Positions 43,381 through 52,471 of a stretch of DNA of 64,000 bases are shown here, piece by piece. Position 1 is the stretch's first letter; each line of letters opens with the position of its first letter. Both the position numbers and the translations under genes were made by a program. Below the pieces are notes generated by a model. It saw only the letters and a program-made list of their open reading frames with translations, was not told where the DNA came from and did no database searches. The stretch lies in contig JAOLDG010000007.1 of NCBI GenBank assembly GCA_028339975.1, positions 1 to 64,000 on the forward strand. Reading direction: 5' to 3'. Source of the stretch: Hyphomicrobiales bacterium (lineage in GTDB: Bacteria > Pseudomonadota > Alphaproteobacteria > MED-G09).

Positions 43381-44877
43381 ATGACTGAAAAAAGTTTACT
43401 TCTCATTCTTGGTAACCAGCTGTTCTCAATTGATCATATCAAGAGTTTAAATCCAGATAGAATTTTTATGGCTGAGGATTTAGGCTTAAGTACTTATGAA
43501 AAACACCACAAATTAAAAATATTAATGATCTTTTCTGCCATGAGAGAGAAGAGGGATGAGTTAGTAAGTAATAATATTGGTGTTGATTATACTGAAATAG
43601 AAGATCCAGATTTTAATTTAACTTTTGAAGAGAAGTTAGAGAAAAGTATTAAAAAAAATAAAGTTAAAAATCTTATTATCTTTGAAATAGAAGATAAACC
43701 TTTTGAAAAGAGAATTATTGATTTCTCAGAAAAATATGGCCTAAGCTTAACCATATCCCCATCACCAATGTTTTTAATAAAAAGAGAGGAATTCTTGGAA
43801 TTAAAAGGAAGCTCAAAAGTAATTCGTATGGGAAATTTTTATAAGAATGTTAGAAAGAAGCTAAATATTTTAGTCGATGAAAATCAAAAGCCAGTTGGTG
43901 GAAAGTGGTCTTTTGATGATGAGAATAGAAAGAAAACTCCCAAAGGACTGGAGATACCCGATTTGTTAGAGCTACAAATTTCTATGTATGCAGAGCAATT
44001 AAAGCCGATTATTAGTAAAAAATTTAGTGATCATCCAGGAAAAATGGATGATATTTGGATGCCATTTAATCGATCTGATGCTTTAAAAAATCTTGATTAC
44101 TTTATTAAGGTTAAGTTCGAAAATTTTGGAACATATGAGGATGCAATATTATCCAATGATAGTTTTTTATTCCATAGTGCCTTAAGCCCCTCTTTGAATA
44201 TTGGCTTAATTACACCTCAAGAAATAGTTGATAAAGTACTTGATTACACAAAAAGAAAAGAAATTCCTTTGAATTCAGTGGAGGGCTTTATAAGACAGAT
44301 TATTGGTTGGAGAGAGTTTATTAGAGGCATTTATCAAAATTATAGTGAAGAACAATTAAAGAGTAATTTTTTTAATTTTTCTAGATCATTGAAAGAGACT
44401 TGGTATTCTGGTGATACTGGAATACCTCCACTTGATGATGCAATAAAATTTTCTGAGCGCTATGGCTATACTCATCACATTAATAGATTGATGGTAATAT
44501 CAAACCTTATGACACTGAGTGAAATAGATCCAAAATATATATATAAGTGGTTTATGGAAATGTATATAGATTCATCGGAGTGGGTGATGGTTCCGAATGT
44601 TTTTGGAATGGGAACCTTTTCTGATGGCGGTATCTTTTCAACAAAGCCTTATGTCTGCGGATCAAATTACTTACTAAAGATGAGTAATTATAAAAAAGGG
44701 GATTGGTGCAATACTGTAGATGGTCTTTATTGGCGGTTTTTTGAAAAAAATATGTTAAAATTACAAAATAACCCACGTCTTGCCTTCATGAAAAAAACTT
44801 TTGAATCTATGGATAAGAGTCGTAAGGTGCTAATTTTTGATTATGCAGAAAAGTTTATAGAAGATCATTCGTATTAA
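43381..44877 (+). CDS. Photolyase/cryptochrome-related protein (DPRP family), Fe-S ligands absent
   Basis: The 498-residue protein matches deoxyribodipyrimidine-photolyase-related proteins: LLILGNQLF, MAEDLGLSTYEKHHKLKI and MREKRDEL at the N-terminus, then PLNSVEGFIRQIIGWREFIRG, YGYTHHINRLMVISNLM and VMVPNVFGMGTFSDGG at the FAD domain. These proteins use FAD and light, in some cases to repair (6-4) photoproducts. The best studied members have four cysteines for a [4Fe-4S] cluster. This one has two in total (YVCGS and DWCNT) and a shortened loop between, so the cluster cannot be formed in that way. Confidence 0.88.
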   Translation: MTEKSLLLILGNQLFSIDHIKSLNPDRIFMAEDLGLSTYEKHHKLKILMIFSAMREKRDELVSNNIGVDYTEIEDPDFNLTFEEKLEKSIKKNKVKNLIIFEIEDKPFEKRIIDFSEKYGLSLTISPSPMFLIKREEFLELKGSSKVIRMGNFYKNVRKKLNILVDENQKPVGGKWSFDDENRKKTPKGLEIPDLLELQISMYAEQLKPIISKKFSDHPGKMDDIWMPFNRSDALKNLDYFIKVKFENFGTYEDAILSNDSFLFHSALSPSLNIGLITPQEIVDKVLDYTKRKEIPLNSVEGFIRQIIGWREFIRGIYQNYSEEQLKSNFFNFSRSLKETWYSGDTGIPPLDDAIKFSERYGYTHHINRLMVISNLMTLSEIDPKYIYKWFMEMYIDSSEWVMVPNVFGMGTFSDGGIFSTKPYVCGSNYLLKMSNYKKGDWCNTVDGLYWRFFEKNMLKLQNNPRLAFMKKTFESMDKSRKVLIFDYAEKFIEDHSY

Positions 44878-44907
44878 AATTTTTTAATCTAAGCTATTAA
44901 TATTGAG

Positions 44908-44950
44908 CCTCGATAAAGTCTGAATGTTTTTATTCATTGAGGGAGGTTTT
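44908..44950. terminator. Possible bidirectional terminator between convergent genes
   Basis: TGAAT (44921-44925) and ATTCA (44932-44936) form an inner stem, with CCTC (44908-44911) and GAGG (44939-44942) as an outer stem. A short T run follows. The hairpin is interrupted, so the call is tentative. Confidence 0.35.
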
Positions 44951-44958
44951 TAGTTCTA

Positions 44959-46173
44959 CTAGTAATCCGACAATGTAATGTAACCTGCTTTCCAATAAAC
45001 ATGAATTAACCTCTGTAGATTTTTAAATGATAATTTTTCAGAAGGGTATTTTTTAGAAATTAATTTACTAGATTTTTCATATATACTCTCAATTGTGCTA
45101 TCTAGATTCATTAAAATGATTTCCTCCATATTTTTTGATACTCCTGTTATAAGCCCAACTGCTTTTATTTCTGGTCCTGTTTCTAGCATCTTGCGAACAA
45201 CTAATGAGTGAGTTAATTCATTAATTTTAAAGAATCTATTTTCAAATTTTTTCTTTTTTCTTAATATAAAACTAAATTTTCCAGAATCTGGATTCATTTT
45301 TTGAGTAAAATCAGATAACTCCCAATTATCAAGATTTTTATAGGCTATATCGATATCTTCGTTTTCTTTAAAATTAAATAATTGCCTATAATAATGAGCA
45401 TTATTAAACCAGTTTTGAAAATAGGCACCTGAGCTATTTATCAAATATTTCAGTTCATTAATGTTGTAGGCAACATCCCTTGCATTAAAAAAAGTATCTA
45501 CGATTCCGGCATCAAAACTTAAATCTCTTGTGCCAACCGCAGTAGTGCTAGTAATCTGATCGAGATAATTATGCACATAATGTGATTTAGGTAATAACTC
45601 AATTAGCCTTTGGCCTAAATTAATATCCTGCTTATTACTTTTCAAATTTAGATAATTAAATCCATCTTGTAAAAAATATATACCCATTCTCAAATAAGAG
45701 GCATATACCATAATAAATAAAGCACCATCATCCTTTGTAATTTCAACTAATCGATTAAGACTGGCTTGAGGGTTTTTCGTGTGATGGATAACTCCTGTTG
45801 AAATAACATAATCAAATTTATTTTTTTCTTTTAGTTCTAAAATATCTTTTTTATCTATCGTTAAATTTTGAATATTATATTTCTTTATCATCTTACTTAC
45901 ATGACTTAAGGACGCTTCACTTACATCAATTGCGTAGTGATCTGACTTTGGATATTTTAAGGCATGATAAATTGCTTGATTTGTTCCACAGCCTGCAATT
46001 AAGACGTTTAAGTTATCGCAATATTTTTTTTCTGGGAATAACCTGTGCCATATAACCTTAAGGCAGGAAGCTTGAGCATAGCCATTTTTAATAAATTCAT
46101 CCATATTTGAAATAGGTTCAGGGTATGGATGTTTATTGTATTGGGCTTCAATTTCGTCTTGGTGTTTTGCCAT
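44959..46173 (-). CDS. SAM-dependent methyltransferase
   Basis: The 404-residue protein opens with EAQYNKHPYPEP, then the SAM motif VLIAGCGTNQAIYH (57-70), the acidic AIDVSEASLSHV and STGVIHHTKNP. The three motifs match those of the TPR-methyltransferase at the left edge (ENPYP, GCGTGQ, GVLHHM), so they belong to one family, here without TPRs. The C-terminal 170 residues form a helical extension. It is one base downstream of the Rieske gene stop on the minus strand and probably cotranscribed. Acceptor unknown. Confidence 0.85.
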   Translation of the reverse strand: MAKHQDEIEAQYNKHPYPEPISNMDEFIKNGYAQASCLKVIWHRLFPEKKYCDNLNVLIAGCGTNQAIYHALKYPKSDHYAIDVSEASLSHVSKMIKKYNIQNLTIDKKDILELKEKNKFDYVISTGVIHHTKNPQASLNRLVEITKDDGALFIMVYASYLRMGIYFLQDGFNYLNLKSNKQDINLGQRLIELLPKSHYVHNYLDQITSTTAVGTRDLSFDAGIVDTFFNARDVAYNINELKYLINSSGAYFQNWFNNAHYYRQLFNFKENEDIDIAYKNLDNWELSDFTQKMNPDSGKFSFILRKKKKFENRFFKINELTHSLVVRKMLETGPEIKAVGLITGVSKNMEEIILMNLDSTIESIYEKSSKLISKKYPSEKLSFKNLQRLIHVYWKAGYITLSDY

Positions 46174-47583
46174 TTATGGTTTTAATGGACCTTTTGCAAT
46201 ATATTTATCAATTGTTTGATGATAGTGACGCAATCTACTTTCTTGATAATTAGCATAAGTTACAGCACCTTTTTTTGATGCGCGCATTCCGGCCTCTAAT
46301 TCAGGTATATTTGCCATGTCTTGATCAAAAATAAATCCAATACCAGTTAGTTCCTCAGCATCATCCCAACTTTGATCTTCAGTTAAGTAGTGAATTGGAA
46401 CGGGCTCATATGGCTCCTGTTTTTCAGGATCTATATGATCTCTTTGTAAAAAAATTGCTTCCATAATTGAGGAATCATGACGGGTACCGTTTGGTCTAAA
46501 GCGATAAATAAGGTTTCTAGGAAAACCTCCCCAAGGAGAGAAATTTGGGAATACATTATAGACTATCGCGTCCAGCATTTCTGCATCAGATTTATCTGAA
46601 TAATCGTGACCGTCATTCTCCTTAAAGGCTTCTCTCATGGTTTGAGCAGCAACCTTTCTTGCCTCTTCTCCCTCAGGAACCTGAATCTTATCTTCTGTTT
46701 CAACTCTTCCTGAACCATAAAAAATAGTATCAAAAATTTCCTGTTCATCTGTATCCCAGCAATTAGGACTAGGCTTTCCAACAAGAGCTATATTTCTATT
46801 TACATGATCACCATAGACATCATATCTCGCATTCTCATCAGCTTGAAAAGGCATAATTTGAGGATGAATTTCTGTAGCATGGAATGCTTCCATAAAAGCT
46901 TCTTGAACAATTTTCCAATTACCTGGAACTACCTTGGATACATGAATGGCTTTTTTACAATTTGCAAGGTCCCATCTCTTGTGATGCTCGGGAATTGGAG
47001 CTAAAAACTCCTCAAGAGGCATAGCATCATCATCTATGTTTATAAATACAAAACCATCCCAAATTTCTGTCCGTACTTGGGGTAAATCCCATTCCTCAGG
47101 CTTAACATGAGGAAAATCCCATGATGCAGGGGTATGTTTGAGTGTTCCATCAAGATTCCAGCAATATCCATGAAAAGGACATTTTAAATCCTCACTATTG
47201 GTTCTTTCTGTTTTTATTTTTCTAGCCCTATGAAGGCATGAATTATAAAAACCCTTAATGGTGTTTGTTTCAGATCTAACTATTACAAAAGAATAATCTA
47301 GAATATCGTATACTAAACTATCACCAACCTCAGGAATATCCTCAACTCTACAAGCAAATTGCCAAACTCTTGTCCACATTGATTCGGCTTCTTTATCAAA
47401 AAACTCCTTAGATATATAACGATCAATAGGTATGTCTTCAGATCCAAGATAGGGAGCGCTTTCTTCGTACAAGAATTTAGGAACATCCTTACTGTCTTGA
47501 TCTAGATAATCAGTATAACTCGTATCAGGAGTTCTTGCCGCACCTGGCTCTAAATTGTTTTTATCTTTTAAAATTTCGCTCAT
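46174..47583 (-). CDS. Rieske non-heme iron oxygenase, large subunit
   Basis: The ATG at 47583 sits six bases after AGGGGAA and gives 469 residues. The Rieske ligands are Cys116-His118 (CLHRAR) and Cys135-His138 (CPFHGY). The iron ligands His235 and His240 lie in MEAFHATEIH, with an acid upstream. It is longer than the copy at 32712 and distinct from it. A methyltransferase gene follows directly and a SnoaL-like gene diverges from it. No ferredoxin or reductase partner is visible. Confidence 0.9.
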   Translation of the reverse strand: MSEILKDKNNLEPGAARTPDTSYTDYLDQDSKDVPKFLYEESAPYLGSEDIPIDRYISKEFFDKEAESMWTRVWQFACRVEDIPEVGDSLVYDILDYSFVIVRSETNTIKGFYNSCLHRARKIKTERTNSEDLKCPFHGYCWNLDGTLKHTPASWDFPHVKPEEWDLPQVRTEIWDGFVFINIDDDAMPLEEFLAPIPEHHKRWDLANCKKAIHVSKVVPGNWKIVQEAFMEAFHATEIHPQIMPFQADENARYDVYGDHVNRNIALVGKPSPNCWDTDEQEIFDTIFYGSGRVETEDKIQVPEGEEARKVAAQTMREAFKENDGHDYSDKSDAEMLDAIVYNVFPNFSPWGGFPRNLIYRFRPNGTRHDSSIMEAIFLQRDHIDPEKQEPYEPVPIHYLTEDQSWDDAEELTGIGFIFDQDMANIPELEAGMRASKKGAVTYANYQESRLRHYHQTIDKYIAKGPLKP

Positions 47584-47751
47584 AAACATTCCCCTAATCT
47601 AGAACTTTAAATAATATACTATTTTACAAACAAAATGATATTTTAGTAAATGTTTTTTTATAAAATAATTAATTTTTATTATATTTAATTTTCTTTTTAC
47701 AATTTCACAATTATTAATACAATTAAGTATATTTTAATTAAAGGGGTAAAA

Positions 47752-48159
47752 ATGTCACATTCTAATAATATTGAAAATAAATTGGCTATCAGGGAATTGC
47801 TAGACAGATATTGCGATGGAGTAAATCAAAGAGACTCAAAAATATGGGGAAGTACTTGGTCTAAAGACGCTGTTTGGGAAATTTCTCATCTAGAAATAAA
47901 AAATGAAGGCAGAGATAATATCATCTCTATTTGGAGTGATGCAATGAAAGGTTATCCATTCGTTCACATGATGGCTCAACCTGCTTTTATTGAAATTAAT
48001 GGTGATCAAGCTAACATGAGAAGTTATACTCTTGAAACAGCTGTTTTACCGGATGGAACTGAAATTCACCCTTGCGGTCAATATGATGATAAACTTGTCT
48101 TTGAAGAGGGTGAATGGAAATTCTCTCATAGAGCATTTAAAAATCTACATGGCGAATAA
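47752..48159 (+). CDS. SnoaL-like (NTF2-fold) protein
   Basis: The 135-residue protein runs NKLAIRELLDRYCDGVNQRD, STWSKDAVWEIS, GRDNIISIWSDAM, HMMAQPAFIEI and EGEWKFSHRAFKN, the SnoaL_4 layout. It diverges from the Rieske oxygenase gene across 168 AT-rich bases. Small NTF2-fold proteins include the beta subunits of Rieske dioxygenases, so a partnership is conceivable but not shown. AAAGGGG precedes the ATG. Confidence 0.85.
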   Translation: MSHSNNIENKLAIRELLDRYCDGVNQRDSKIWGSTWSKDAVWEISHLEIKNEGRDNIISIWSDAMKGYPFVHMMAQPAFIEINGDQANMRSYTLETAVLPDGTEIHPCGQYDDKLVFEEGEWKFSHRAFKNLHGE

Positions 48160-48191
48160 ATACTAGTCTTAGAAGATAATTTGGATTTATA

Positions 48192-48839
48192 ATGAAATTT
48201 ATAATATTTGATTTAGATGACACTTTATTAAATGGTGATTGTGAAAGGGACTGGTCTAGCTTTATGATCAATAAGGGGCTTTTAGAGGAAACAAATCATT
48301 TATCAAAGATTAATAAGTTTGATGCTGAATATCGAAATGGTAATTTGGATTTTAAAGAATACTCTTCCTATATACAAGGTCCATTAAAGGGTAAAAATCA
48401 AGATGAGGTAAGCTCTTTTCTAAAAGAATTTATTCCAAGCTTCATTGGTAAGTACTCAGACGACCTAACTAAAAAACTTCTTACAGAAGCAAGAACGGCT
48501 GATAAAGTTCTAATTGCTTCTGGGTCACATGATTTTTTAGTTAAAGGATTTGCGGATCACTTTAAGATTGAATCCAGTATTGGAACGCCTGTTGAAATTA
48601 AGGATAATATCTTTACCGGAAATTTGTCAGGCGAACCAACCTTTAAAGAAGGAAAGGTTAAAGCGGTAGATAGTTGGTGTTTAAAAAATAATCTTAAAAT
48701 TTCTGACTCAATATTTTATTCGGATTCTATTAATGATCTTCCAATGTTTGAGGTTTGCGGAAAACCAATAGCTGTCAATCCAGATAAACTTTTAAAGGAG
48801 ATTGCAATTAAGAGATCTTATGAGATTATAAGTCGATAA
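48192..48839 (+). CDS. HAD-IB family phosphatase
   Basis: The 215-residue protein has the nucleophile motif FDLDDTLL (Asp7, Asp9), LIASGSHDFLV as motif II with the Ser, Lys155 region KEGKVKAV and YSDSINDLPMF as motif IV. This is the SerB-like HAD subclass IB pattern with an all-helical cap near residues 15-80. The substrate would be a phosphomonoester such as a phosphoserine analogue. Thirty-two bases separate it from the SnoaL-like gene. Confidence 0.88.
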   Translation: MKFIIFDLDDTLLNGDCERDWSSFMINKGLLEETNHLSKINKFDAEYRNGNLDFKEYSSYIQGPLKGKNQDEVSSFLKEFIPSFIGKYSDDLTKKLLTEARTADKVLIASGSHDFLVKGFADHFKIESSIGTPVEIKDNIFTGNLSGEPTFKEGKVKAVDSWCLKNNLKISDSIFYSDSINDLPMFEVCGKPIAVNPDKLLKEIAIKRSYEIISR

Positions 48840-48882
48840 ATTTAAAAATTTTTAAGGTAACGAATTTTAAAAGGAGAAAAGT

Positions 48883-49257
48883 ATGTTTAGTCACATTATG
48901 GTTGGAGCAAACAATATAGAGGAATCTAAAACATTTTATGATGCTGTTTTGGGAGCCCTAGGGCACAAACCGGGCGTTATAGACCCTAAAGGTCGTTGTT
49001 TTTATGCAACACCTACTGGTATATTTTCACTTAGTGTACCAATAGACGGAGAACCAGCTGGCCCCGGCAATGGAAGCACTGTCGGTTTTTCTGTTGATAG
49101 TCCTGAAGCTGGTGATGCTTGGCATGCAGCTGGTTTAGCAAATGGTGGAACAACTTGTGAAGACCCTCCTGGTGTTAGAGAAGAAATGAATATTTATCTC
49201 GCATACCTGCGTGATCCTGCTGGCAATAAAATATGCGCACTTCTTCGTATGGGCTAG
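48883..49257 (+). CDS. VOC-family (glyoxalase-like) protein
   Basis: The 124-residue protein holds the two beta-alpha-beta-beta-beta modules of the VOC fold. FSHIMVGANNIEESKTFYDAV begins module 1, and GFSVDSPEAGDAWHAAGLANG begins module 2. The metal-ligand His and C-terminal AYLRDPAGNKICAL are as in glyoxalase/dioxygenase-like members of this subgroup. Enzymes of this type isomerise thiohemiacetals or open rings. The SnoaL-like gene starts one base after its stop. Confidence 0.86.
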   Translation: MFSHIMVGANNIEESKTFYDAVLGALGHKPGVIDPKGRCFYATPTGIFSLSVPIDGEPAGPGNGSTVGFSVDSPEAGDAWHAAGLANGGTTCEDPPGVREEMNIYLAYLRDPAGNKICALLRMG

Positions 49258-49258
49258 T

Positions 49259-49720
49259 ATGAGTGTTGTCGAAAACAAGAGATTGATAGAAAATTGGTAC
49301 GAGGCTCTTGCTGCGGGTGATTTTGAAGCTATATTTGATATGCATCATGACGATGTTATTTATAATATGATTGGAAGCACCCCAGTTTCTGGAAGAATAT
49401 ACGGAAAGGATGCCTGCTGTAACGGTATGATTGGTCAAAAACTTCTCGAAAAACTTATTCCTGAAAAAATTAAATTTTCAAAACAATGGAAAATTATAGC
49501 TGCTGAAAATGATAGGGTGGTTGGCCTTATGCAGGGAGGTGGACCTTGCCAAAATGGAGAAAATTACGAACAAACTTATTGTGAAATTTTTACAATACGT
49601 GATGGAAAAATTATTGAACTTCACGCCTTTTTCGATACTGTATTAGTTGAGCAATGTTTATTCAATAATCCGTTAGCAAATAAACCAAAGGTTATCGAGG
49701 ATCCATTTCAAATTAAATAA
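49259..49720 (+). CDS. SnoaL-like/ketosteroid-isomerase-like protein
   Basis: The correct start is the ATG at 49259, one base after the VOC stop; a longer frame overlapping the VOC gene has no ribosome site. The 153-residue product reads KRLIENWYEALAAGDFEAIF, VIYNMIGSTPVSG, and IFTIRDGKIIELHAFFD, the SnoaL/KSI pattern. It is of the shorter KSI-type class, unlike those at 24292 and 47752. It probably shares a transcript with the VOC and SDR genes. Confidence 0.83.
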   Translation: MSVVENKRLIENWYEALAAGDFEAIFDMHHDDVIYNMIGSTPVSGRIYGKDACCNGMIGQKLLEKLIPEKIKFSKQWKIIAAENDRVVGLMQGGGPCQNGENYEQTYCEIFTIRDGKIIELHAFFDTVLVEQCLFNNPLANKPKVIEDPFQIK

Positions 49721-49732
49721 AGGGTTTAAATT

Positions 49733-50509
49733 ATGTCGATTGAAGGAAAAAAAATAATTGTTACTGGATCAGCAAGTGGTATGGGGGAGGCAACTTTAAA
49801 AGCCTATGTCCAAGCTGGTGCAAGCGTTATTGGTATGGACGTATCTGACGATACAGGAGGCTTAATTTGTGAAAATGCCAATAAAGATGGTCCTGGAAAA
49901 TGTTCTTATCTCCATGTTGATGTTTCGGATAAATCGAGTGTTTCAGATGCATTTGCAAATGCTAATGATATTCTTGGTGGGTTAGATGTTCTCGCACATC
50001 CAGCAGCCATACAACGTTCTTCTGATGCTTCAGAGGTAAGTGTTGAAGATTGGGATTTAATGTTTGCTATAAATGTTAAGGGTACAATGCTTACAAATCA
50101 AATAGCTCAAAGCTATATGAAGCTTAATGGCGGAGGTTCGATTATCAATTTTGGCTCTATATCTGGATTAAGACCAGAGCCAGCAGCATCTGCATATTCT
50201 GCTGCAAAAGGCGCGGTTCACTCTTGGACAAGAACTGCAGCAGGTTCGTGGGGAAAGGACAATATTAGAGTTAATGCTATTCTTCCTGCAATTGCCACAC
50301 CAATGTATCGAGCAGCTAGAGAAAGATCATCAGAAGAAGAAAATTTAGCTAGTCATTGGAGGAATTCTGTTCCTATTGCTTTGGGTCAAGAATACGGAGA
50401 TCCTGAAAAAGATCTTGCACCAGTTATGGTGTTTTTTGCTTCAGATGCGTCCAAGTTTATAACTGGCCAACTGATACCTGTAGATGGAGGGCAAACAGCT
50501 GGCCTTTAA
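49733..50509 (+). CDS. SDR-family oxidoreductase
   Basis: The 258-residue classical SDR has IIVTGSASGMGEATLKAYV, GMDVSDDTGG and LHVDVSDKSSV for NAD binding. Its active site holds INFGSISG with Ser and YSAAKGAV with Tyr and Lys. The C-terminal FITGQLIPVDGGQT is typical. The reaction is alcohol/ketone interconversion. It overlaps the start of the YeiH-like gene by 26 bases. Confidence 0.9.
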   Translation: MSIEGKKIIVTGSASGMGEATLKAYVQAGASVIGMDVSDDTGGLICENANKDGPGKCSYLHVDVSDKSSVSDAFANANDILGGLDVLAHPAAIQRSSDASEVSVEDWDLMFAINVKGTMLTNQIAQSYMKLNGGGSIINFGSISGLRPEPAASAYSAAKGAVHSWTRTAAGSWGKDNIRVNAILPAIATPMYRAARERSSEEENLASHWRNSVPIALGQEYGDPEKDLAPVMVFFASDASKFITGQLIPVDGGQTAGL

Positions 50510-51425
50510 AGCTGAGCAATATTCAACTCTTGTCTTTATTGTTTGTTTATTATCCATTTTATTTATTGGAAACCCTGCTTTATCAGTTTTCTTGGGTATT
50601 TTTTTCTCCTTAATTATAAGTCCTAAAAAAACATTTTTTTCTATAAAGATTGGGACCCTTCCTTTGCAAGCAGGTATTATTTTTTTAGGCGCTACTATAA
50701 GCTTACCTTATGCCTGGAGCGTTGGTTCTGATTATTTTTCATGGATATCGTTATTTGTTATTTTCACCTTTTTTCTTGGTATATTTCTAGGAAAATTTTT
50801 TGGAGTCCATCACAGAATAACTTTTTTGCTATCTGCAGGAGCCGCAATATGTGGAGGAACTGCTATTGCTGCTGTTGCACCTATTATAAAAGCTAAGCCG
50901 CAAGAGATATTGATTTCTATTACAATAGTATTTTTATTAAATGCTTTAGCGATTGTAATTTTCCCTATTATAGGAAATCTTTTAAATATGAGTAATTCTC
51001 AATTTGGTGCATGGTCTGCATTAGCCATACACGATACAAGTTCTGTAATGGGAGCAGCTTTATCATACAGTAGTGAGTCCGCACAAGTTGCCGCAACACT
51101 AAAACTAGGAAGAACTTTATGGATTATTCCTCTGTTATTAATTTCTAGTTGGTTTTTTAAAAGTGAAGGAAAAAATATAAATTTTCCAAAATTCATAATT
51201 TTCTTTTTGATAGCAATCTTAGCAAATACATTTTTTGATTTTTCTGATAATTTTTTATCAATTTTAAAAAATATAAGTCAATATTTATTATTGATTGGTC
51301 TTTTCTGTATCGGCACTCAGTTAAATGTCTCAGATTTAAAACAATTAAATATAAGGCCAATAATATTAGCCACATGTTTGTGGTTGGTAGTTATTCCATT
51401 GTCTTATATAATTATAATGTTTTAA
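50484..51425 (+). CDS. YeiH-family (UPF0324) membrane protein
   Basis: The 313-residue protein has about ten hydrophobic helices with LPLQAGIIFLGATISLP, SAGAAICGGTAIAAVAPII and AIHDTSSVMGAALSYS, the conserved YeiH segments. The family is described as putative sulfate/sulfonate exporters. The ATG lies within the last codons of the preceding SDR in another frame; a start slightly downstream would lose little. The overlap suggests coupled translation. Confidence 0.87.
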   Translation: MEGKQLAFKAEQYSTLVFIVCLLSILFIGNPALSVFLGIFFSLIISPKKTFFSIKIGTLPLQAGIIFLGATISLPYAWSVGSDYFSWISLFVIFTFFLGIFLGKFFGVHHRITFLLSAGAAICGGTAIAAVAPIIKAKPQEILISITIVFLLNALAIVIFPIIGNLLNMSNSQFGAWSALAIHDTSSVMGAALSYSSESAQVAATLKLGRTLWIIPLLLISSWFFKSEGKNINFPKFIIFFLIAILANTFFDFSDNFLSILKNISQYLLLIGLFCIGTQLNVSDLKQLNIRPIILATCLWLVVIPLSYIIIMF

Positions 51426-51449
51426 TGATTTTCTATAAAAGGATTTGTT

Positions 51450-52469
51450 ATGAGTGAAATGGAAGTAAAAAATAGATTTTGGGTTATGAAAAATTTGCCT
51501 GAAGGCAATGACTTTGAGAGCGCTCTTGAAATAAAAGAGGAAAGTAAAATAGAAATCCCAGAAGGTTGTTTTGCAACAAAAAATTCCTTTATTTCTATGG
51601 ATGCTGGTACTCGTATGTATATGACGGAGAGAGAAGACTCTTATCAGCCCCCTATTCCAATAGGCGAAAAACTAATGGGGACTGTGCTTGGTGAGATTAT
51701 TGAAAGTAACCATCCTAATCATAAGGTTGGAGATGTTTTAAGATCCTACGGTCAGTGGTCTGATTATTCTGTTGTAGATCCTAATTCAATGTACCCAAGT
51801 AAGGTTGATGTAAGTGAAACAAATCTTGAAAATTATGTAGGTATTTATGGAGCGAATGGATGGACCGCTTATGTAGGCGTTATTAACACAGGAAGAGTAA
51901 AGGCAGGTGATACATTTGTTGTATCTGCTGCTGCAGGGTGTACAGGATTGATGGCTGGACAAATTGCTAAGATTTCAGGCTGTAAGGTTATTGGTATTGC
52001 TGGAACCGACCAGAAGTGTGATCTAATTTGCAAGGAATACGGTTTTGATGGTGCTATTAATTATAAAACTGAAAATATTTCTGATAAATTAAAGGAATTA
52101 TGCCCCGAGGGCGTGAATGTATATTTTGATAATGTTGCAGGATCAACTTTAGATGCTGTCCTAGAAAATATGGCCAACTTTGGGGTTATAGCAGTTTGTG
52201 GGTTATTAGAAAATTATGCATCTACAGAACGTTTACCTGGTCCTTATAATTATGATCTTATTCTAATGAAAAGATTAAGGTTTGAGGGTTTCTTTTCTCC
52301 AGACTTTTATCATCGTGAAGCAGAAATTAATCCAATTTTAAAAAATTGGGATAAATCAGGACTTCTTAGACTACCAATCGAAGTAACTGATGGTTTGGAA
52401 AATTTAGTATCGGCATACTCAAAACTTTTTGAGGGAAGTAATATTGGAAAGGTTGTTGTTAAGGTTTAA
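51450..52469 (+). CDS. MDR-superfamily NADP-dependent oxidoreductase (PTGR/CurA-like)
   Basis: The 339-residue enzyme has IPIGEKLMGTVLGEII, YVGIYGANGWTAYVGVINTG, the NADP-binding VSAAAGCTGLMAGQIAK and VNVYFDNVAGSTLDAVL. These features define the leukotriene B4 dehydrogenase/prostaglandin reductase group, which reduces activated C=C bonds with NADPH. No zinc ligands are present. AAAGGATTTG precedes the ATG. It leads a pair with the PNPOx-like gene two bases downstream. Confidence 0.9.
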   Translation: MSEMEVKNRFWVMKNLPEGNDFESALEIKEESKIEIPEGCFATKNSFISMDAGTRMYMTEREDSYQPPIPIGEKLMGTVLGEIIESNHPNHKVGDVLRSYGQWSDYSVVDPNSMYPSKVDVSETNLENYVGIYGANGWTAYVGVINTGRVKAGDTFVVSAAAGCTGLMAGQIAKISGCKVIGIAGTDQKCDLICKEYGFDGAINYKTENISDKLKELCPEGVNVYFDNVAGSTLDAVLENMANFGVIAVCGLLENYASTERLPGPYNYDLILMKRLRFEGFFSPDFYHREAEINPILKNWDKSGLLRLPIEVTDGLENLVSAYSKLFEGSNIGKVVVKV

Positions 52470-52471
52470 TA

